Shown here: positions 62,508-64,000 of the stretch, one piece after another
Layout of the letters: each line of letters opens with the position of its first letter
Numbering within the stretch: the stretch's first letter is position 1
Source of the DNA: Paracoccaceae bacterium
Lineage (GTDB): Bacteria > Pseudomonadota > Alphaproteobacteria > Rhodobacterales > Rhodobacteraceae
Assembly (NCBI GenBank): GCA_021741245.1
Contig: JAIOYF010000010.1
Location: forward strand, 105,485 to 169,484
Length of the DNA: 64,000 bases
Direction: 5' to 3'
The notes under the pieces: generated by a model
What the model was told of the DNA's origin: nothing
What the model saw: the letters and a program-made list of their open reading frames with translations, nothing else
Databases searched by the model: none
Made by a program: the position numbers and the translations under genes

Positions 62508-63395
62508 TCAGGACCGGAGCGCCGCGCGCAGGTGGTCGAGGAAGGCCGTGACCTTCCCGTCCATCCCCAGCCGCGAGGCCGTCACGGCGAAGATCTCTGG
62601 CGCGGGAAGCTCCCAGTCGGGTAGAACCCGCACCAGCGCGCCCCGCGCCTCGCCCTCGTTCGAGACGAAGTCCGGCAGGGTGCCGATGCCCTGGCCCGCG
62701 ATCAGGAGGTCGCGCAAGACGAGGCTGTTGCCGACACGAACCGGCGAATCGAGGTCGATCGTGACCGTGCCGGAAGGGCCAGTCAGCGCCCAAGTGCTCA
62801 GGTGGTTCGCAAGCAGGAAGCCGATCACCCGGTGCCGGGCGATATCCTGCGGGACAATCGGCACGCCCGCCCTTTCCAGATAGGCAGGTGCCGCGAAAAT
62901 CCGCTGTCGCATCGTCCCGATCCTGCGCGCCACCAGCGCCGAGTCCGGCATGGCAGGACGAATGCGGATCGAGACGTCGAACCCGCCCTCGACCATGTCC
63001 ACCACCCGGTCGTCCATGGACAGTGTCAGACGCAGATCGGGATAGGCGTCGAGAAACGTCGGCAGGATCGGCGCGATCACCGTCTGCCCGAACGAGCTGG
63101 AGGCGTTGACCTTAAGGTGACCGCGCACGGCCCCGGCGCCATCGCGGATGCGCGTCTCGACCTGGGTCATCGCATCCAAAATGCCTGTCGCCTCATCGTA
63201 GTAGAGCCGCCCGGCATCAGTGAGCGACATGGAGCGGGTCGTGCGGGTGAGCAGCGTCGTGCCAAGACTCTCTTCGAGCAGCTTGATCTCGCGGCTCAGA
63301 AGTGCCGGCGACACGCCAAGATCCTCCGCCGCACGCGCGAAGCTGCCGCGTTCGACTATGCGACGGAAGGCATGCATGACGGAAAGTTTGTCCAT
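62508..63395 (-). CDS. LysR-family transcriptional regulator
   Basis: A 295-aa regulator: winged helix in AFRRIVERGSFARAAEDLGV with SPALLSREIKLLEESLGTTL, followed by a periplasmic-binding-like effector domain. It starts at ATG 63395 (MDKLSVMHAF); the ORF track's GTG at 63407 adds four residues. Unlike most LysR genes it is co-directional with its likely targets (wrbA onward), and no divergent gene is visible. The inducer is unknown; quinones or electrophiles are suggested by the neighbours. Confidence 0.9.
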   Translation of the reverse strand: MDKLSVMHAFRRIVERGSFARAAEDLGVSPALLSREIKLLEESLGTTLLTRTTRSMSLTDAGRLYYDEATGILDAMTQVETRIRDGAGAVRGHLKVNASSSFGQTVIAPILPTFLDAYPDLRLTLSMDDRVVDMVEGGFDVSIRIRPAMPDSALVARRIGTMRQRIFAAPAYLERAGVPIVPQDIARHRVIGFLLANHLSTWALTGPSGTVTIDLDSPVRVGNSLVLRDLLIAGQGIGTLPDFVSNEGEARGALVRVLPDWELPAPEIFAVTASRLGMDGKVTAFLDHLRAALRS

Positions 63396-63604
63396 CTCGG
63401 GGTGCACTCGGTCGGATTGATTGGCGATCCGAACTGGAACGCGCTTTCCACTGAAATATCACAAACTAAAGAATCCGTGAACTGTTTGGCCGAAAGCCTG
63501 CCTCGCCTTCGGACGCCAGCAGAGAACCGAAAGGACCTTGCACAGATAGAAAGCGCGCGGCGGCCTGCGGAGTAACGGGTTTTGAAAGACTTCGTTCATC
63601 TGTT

Positions 63605-63862
63605 TCATGCCCGTGATTTTGAGTCACGTGCATGGTCATGCACCACAAGATTGAAACCTTCGACCGGCGACGGCGCCACGAAATGTCTGGTGAACTGATG
63701 GAACTGGGCTTCTGTCACCGCGAACGGGTGATCGCCCTGCGCGTTGCGCGCGCGCAGTCTCGCGAGGCAGACCTCGTCCGAAACGGTCAAGACATGAAGC
63801 TGATGGGACGCGTCGGTGCGTTCCACGATGCCACGCATCCAGTTGCGTTGTTCGACGGTGTT
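63605..63862 (-). pseudogene. 3' fragment of an AAA_33-type ATPase interrupted by an IS
   Basis: The frame reads NTVEQRNWMRGIVERTDASH, then LHVLTVSDEVCLARLRARNA and GDHPFAVTEAQFHQFTRHFV, ending with a stop at 63605. This matches the C-terminal part of AAA_33 ATP-binding proteins (kinase-like P-loop proteins). The N-terminal Walker A part is missing because an IS3-type end (TGAACCGCC) sits immediately at 63863. The gene is therefore broken. Confidence 0.75.
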
Positions 63863-64000
63863 TGAACCGCCCCGGGTTTGCCGGAGACCAATTAGTCCGT
63901 GTTACGCGACCATATCGAGTGTGTTCAAGTTTGCATAGAAGGCCTCCTCTGCTTCGGCGGGTGGGATGTTTCCAATGGGCTCAAGCAGGCGGCGGTTGTT
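63863..64000 (-). mobile_element. IS3-family element, partial at window edge
   Basis: The IS end TGAACCGCCCCGGGTTTG is visible at 63863, followed inward by the 3' end of a transposase gene. The rest lies beyond the window. It has inserted into the ATPase gene at 63605. Confidence 0.8.
63902..64000 (-). CDS. IS3-family transposase OrfB, C-terminal fragment
   Basis: The last 32 residues read NNRRLLEPIGNIPPAEAEEA, then FYANLNTLDMVA and a stop at 63902. NRRxLxxIGNIPPAE is typical of the C terminus of IS3-type OrfB integrases with the DDE core. It is truncated only by the window edge. Confidence 0.8.
   Translation of the reverse strand, partial: NNRRLLEPIGNIPPAEAEEAFYANLNTLDMVA

Overview
The window looks like a chromosomal segment from a Rhodobacterales-type alphaproteobacterium (Rhodobacter, Tabrizicola or Pseudorhodobacter-like). 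The grounds are high GC, gene content and synteny (glyQ, a small DUF6446-type gene, then glyS; an rlpA-like gene, dacC-type gene, tmk, holB, tatD and MBL hydrolase in one run; folP-glmM), a SAM-II riboswitch before metZ, and an FnrL-type box upstream of ctaD. The genus is an inference from protein content; no rRNA is present.

From 1 to about 56.6 kb the window reads as ordinary core chromosome. In order it holds xseA, an AlkB-like monooxygenase, ftsY, an EamA transporter, yciB, SAM-II-controlled metZ, folE2, a tandem trkH pair, the glmM-folP-folB block, a SleB-type cell wall hydrolase, a PPDK-like enzyme, glyQ/glyS, a periplasmic pseudo-protease with SPOR and peptidoglycan-binding domains, ilvC with two overlapping Lrp/AsnC genes, an enolase-superfamily gene paired with a class V aminotransferase, a UbiH-type hydroxylase, a pyrimidine nucleotidase, a GntR regulator, an MshEN-GT2 glycosyltransferase, carA, a yqeY-like gene, several small envelope proteins, ctaD, a PLP aminotransferase, lipB, tRNA-Leu(GAG), a four-gene polyamine-type ABC transporter, an AEC transporter, and the minus-strand replication and envelope operon that ends just before tRNA-Ser(UGA).

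From tRNA-Ser(UGA) at 56.64 kb to the right edge the region is accessory in character. It holds a gene-free AT-richer stretch, a 909-bp IS5-family element with TA flanks and a frame-disrupted transposase, the 3' remnant of a SorC-type sugar-binding regulator cut by that IS and also carrying an in-frame stop, then a seven-gene co-directional cluster (LysR, WrbA, DsbA-like, DUF1127-like small protein, EamA, DUF4386, VOC). At the edge an AAA_33-type ATPase gene is interrupted by an IS3-family element that runs off the window. WrbA (quinone reductase), the DsbA-like oxidoreductase and a VOC protein together suggest a LysR-controlled response to quinones, electrophiles or drugs; this is inference.

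Control signals worth attention are the SAM-II aptamer plus terminator before metZ, the FnrL box before ctaD, an AGCTGAC repeat cluster before the enolase-superfamily gene, a long hairpin that buries the wrbA ribosome binding site, and a T-N11-A type dyad next to it. Two families of short 3'-end elements occur twice each: a TTCATCTGTT...AAATATCC element after ftsY and glyS, and tandem AT/GC hairpins after the gene at 6253-6852 and after the last ABC permease. No CRISPR array, rRNA operon or complete prophage was seen.
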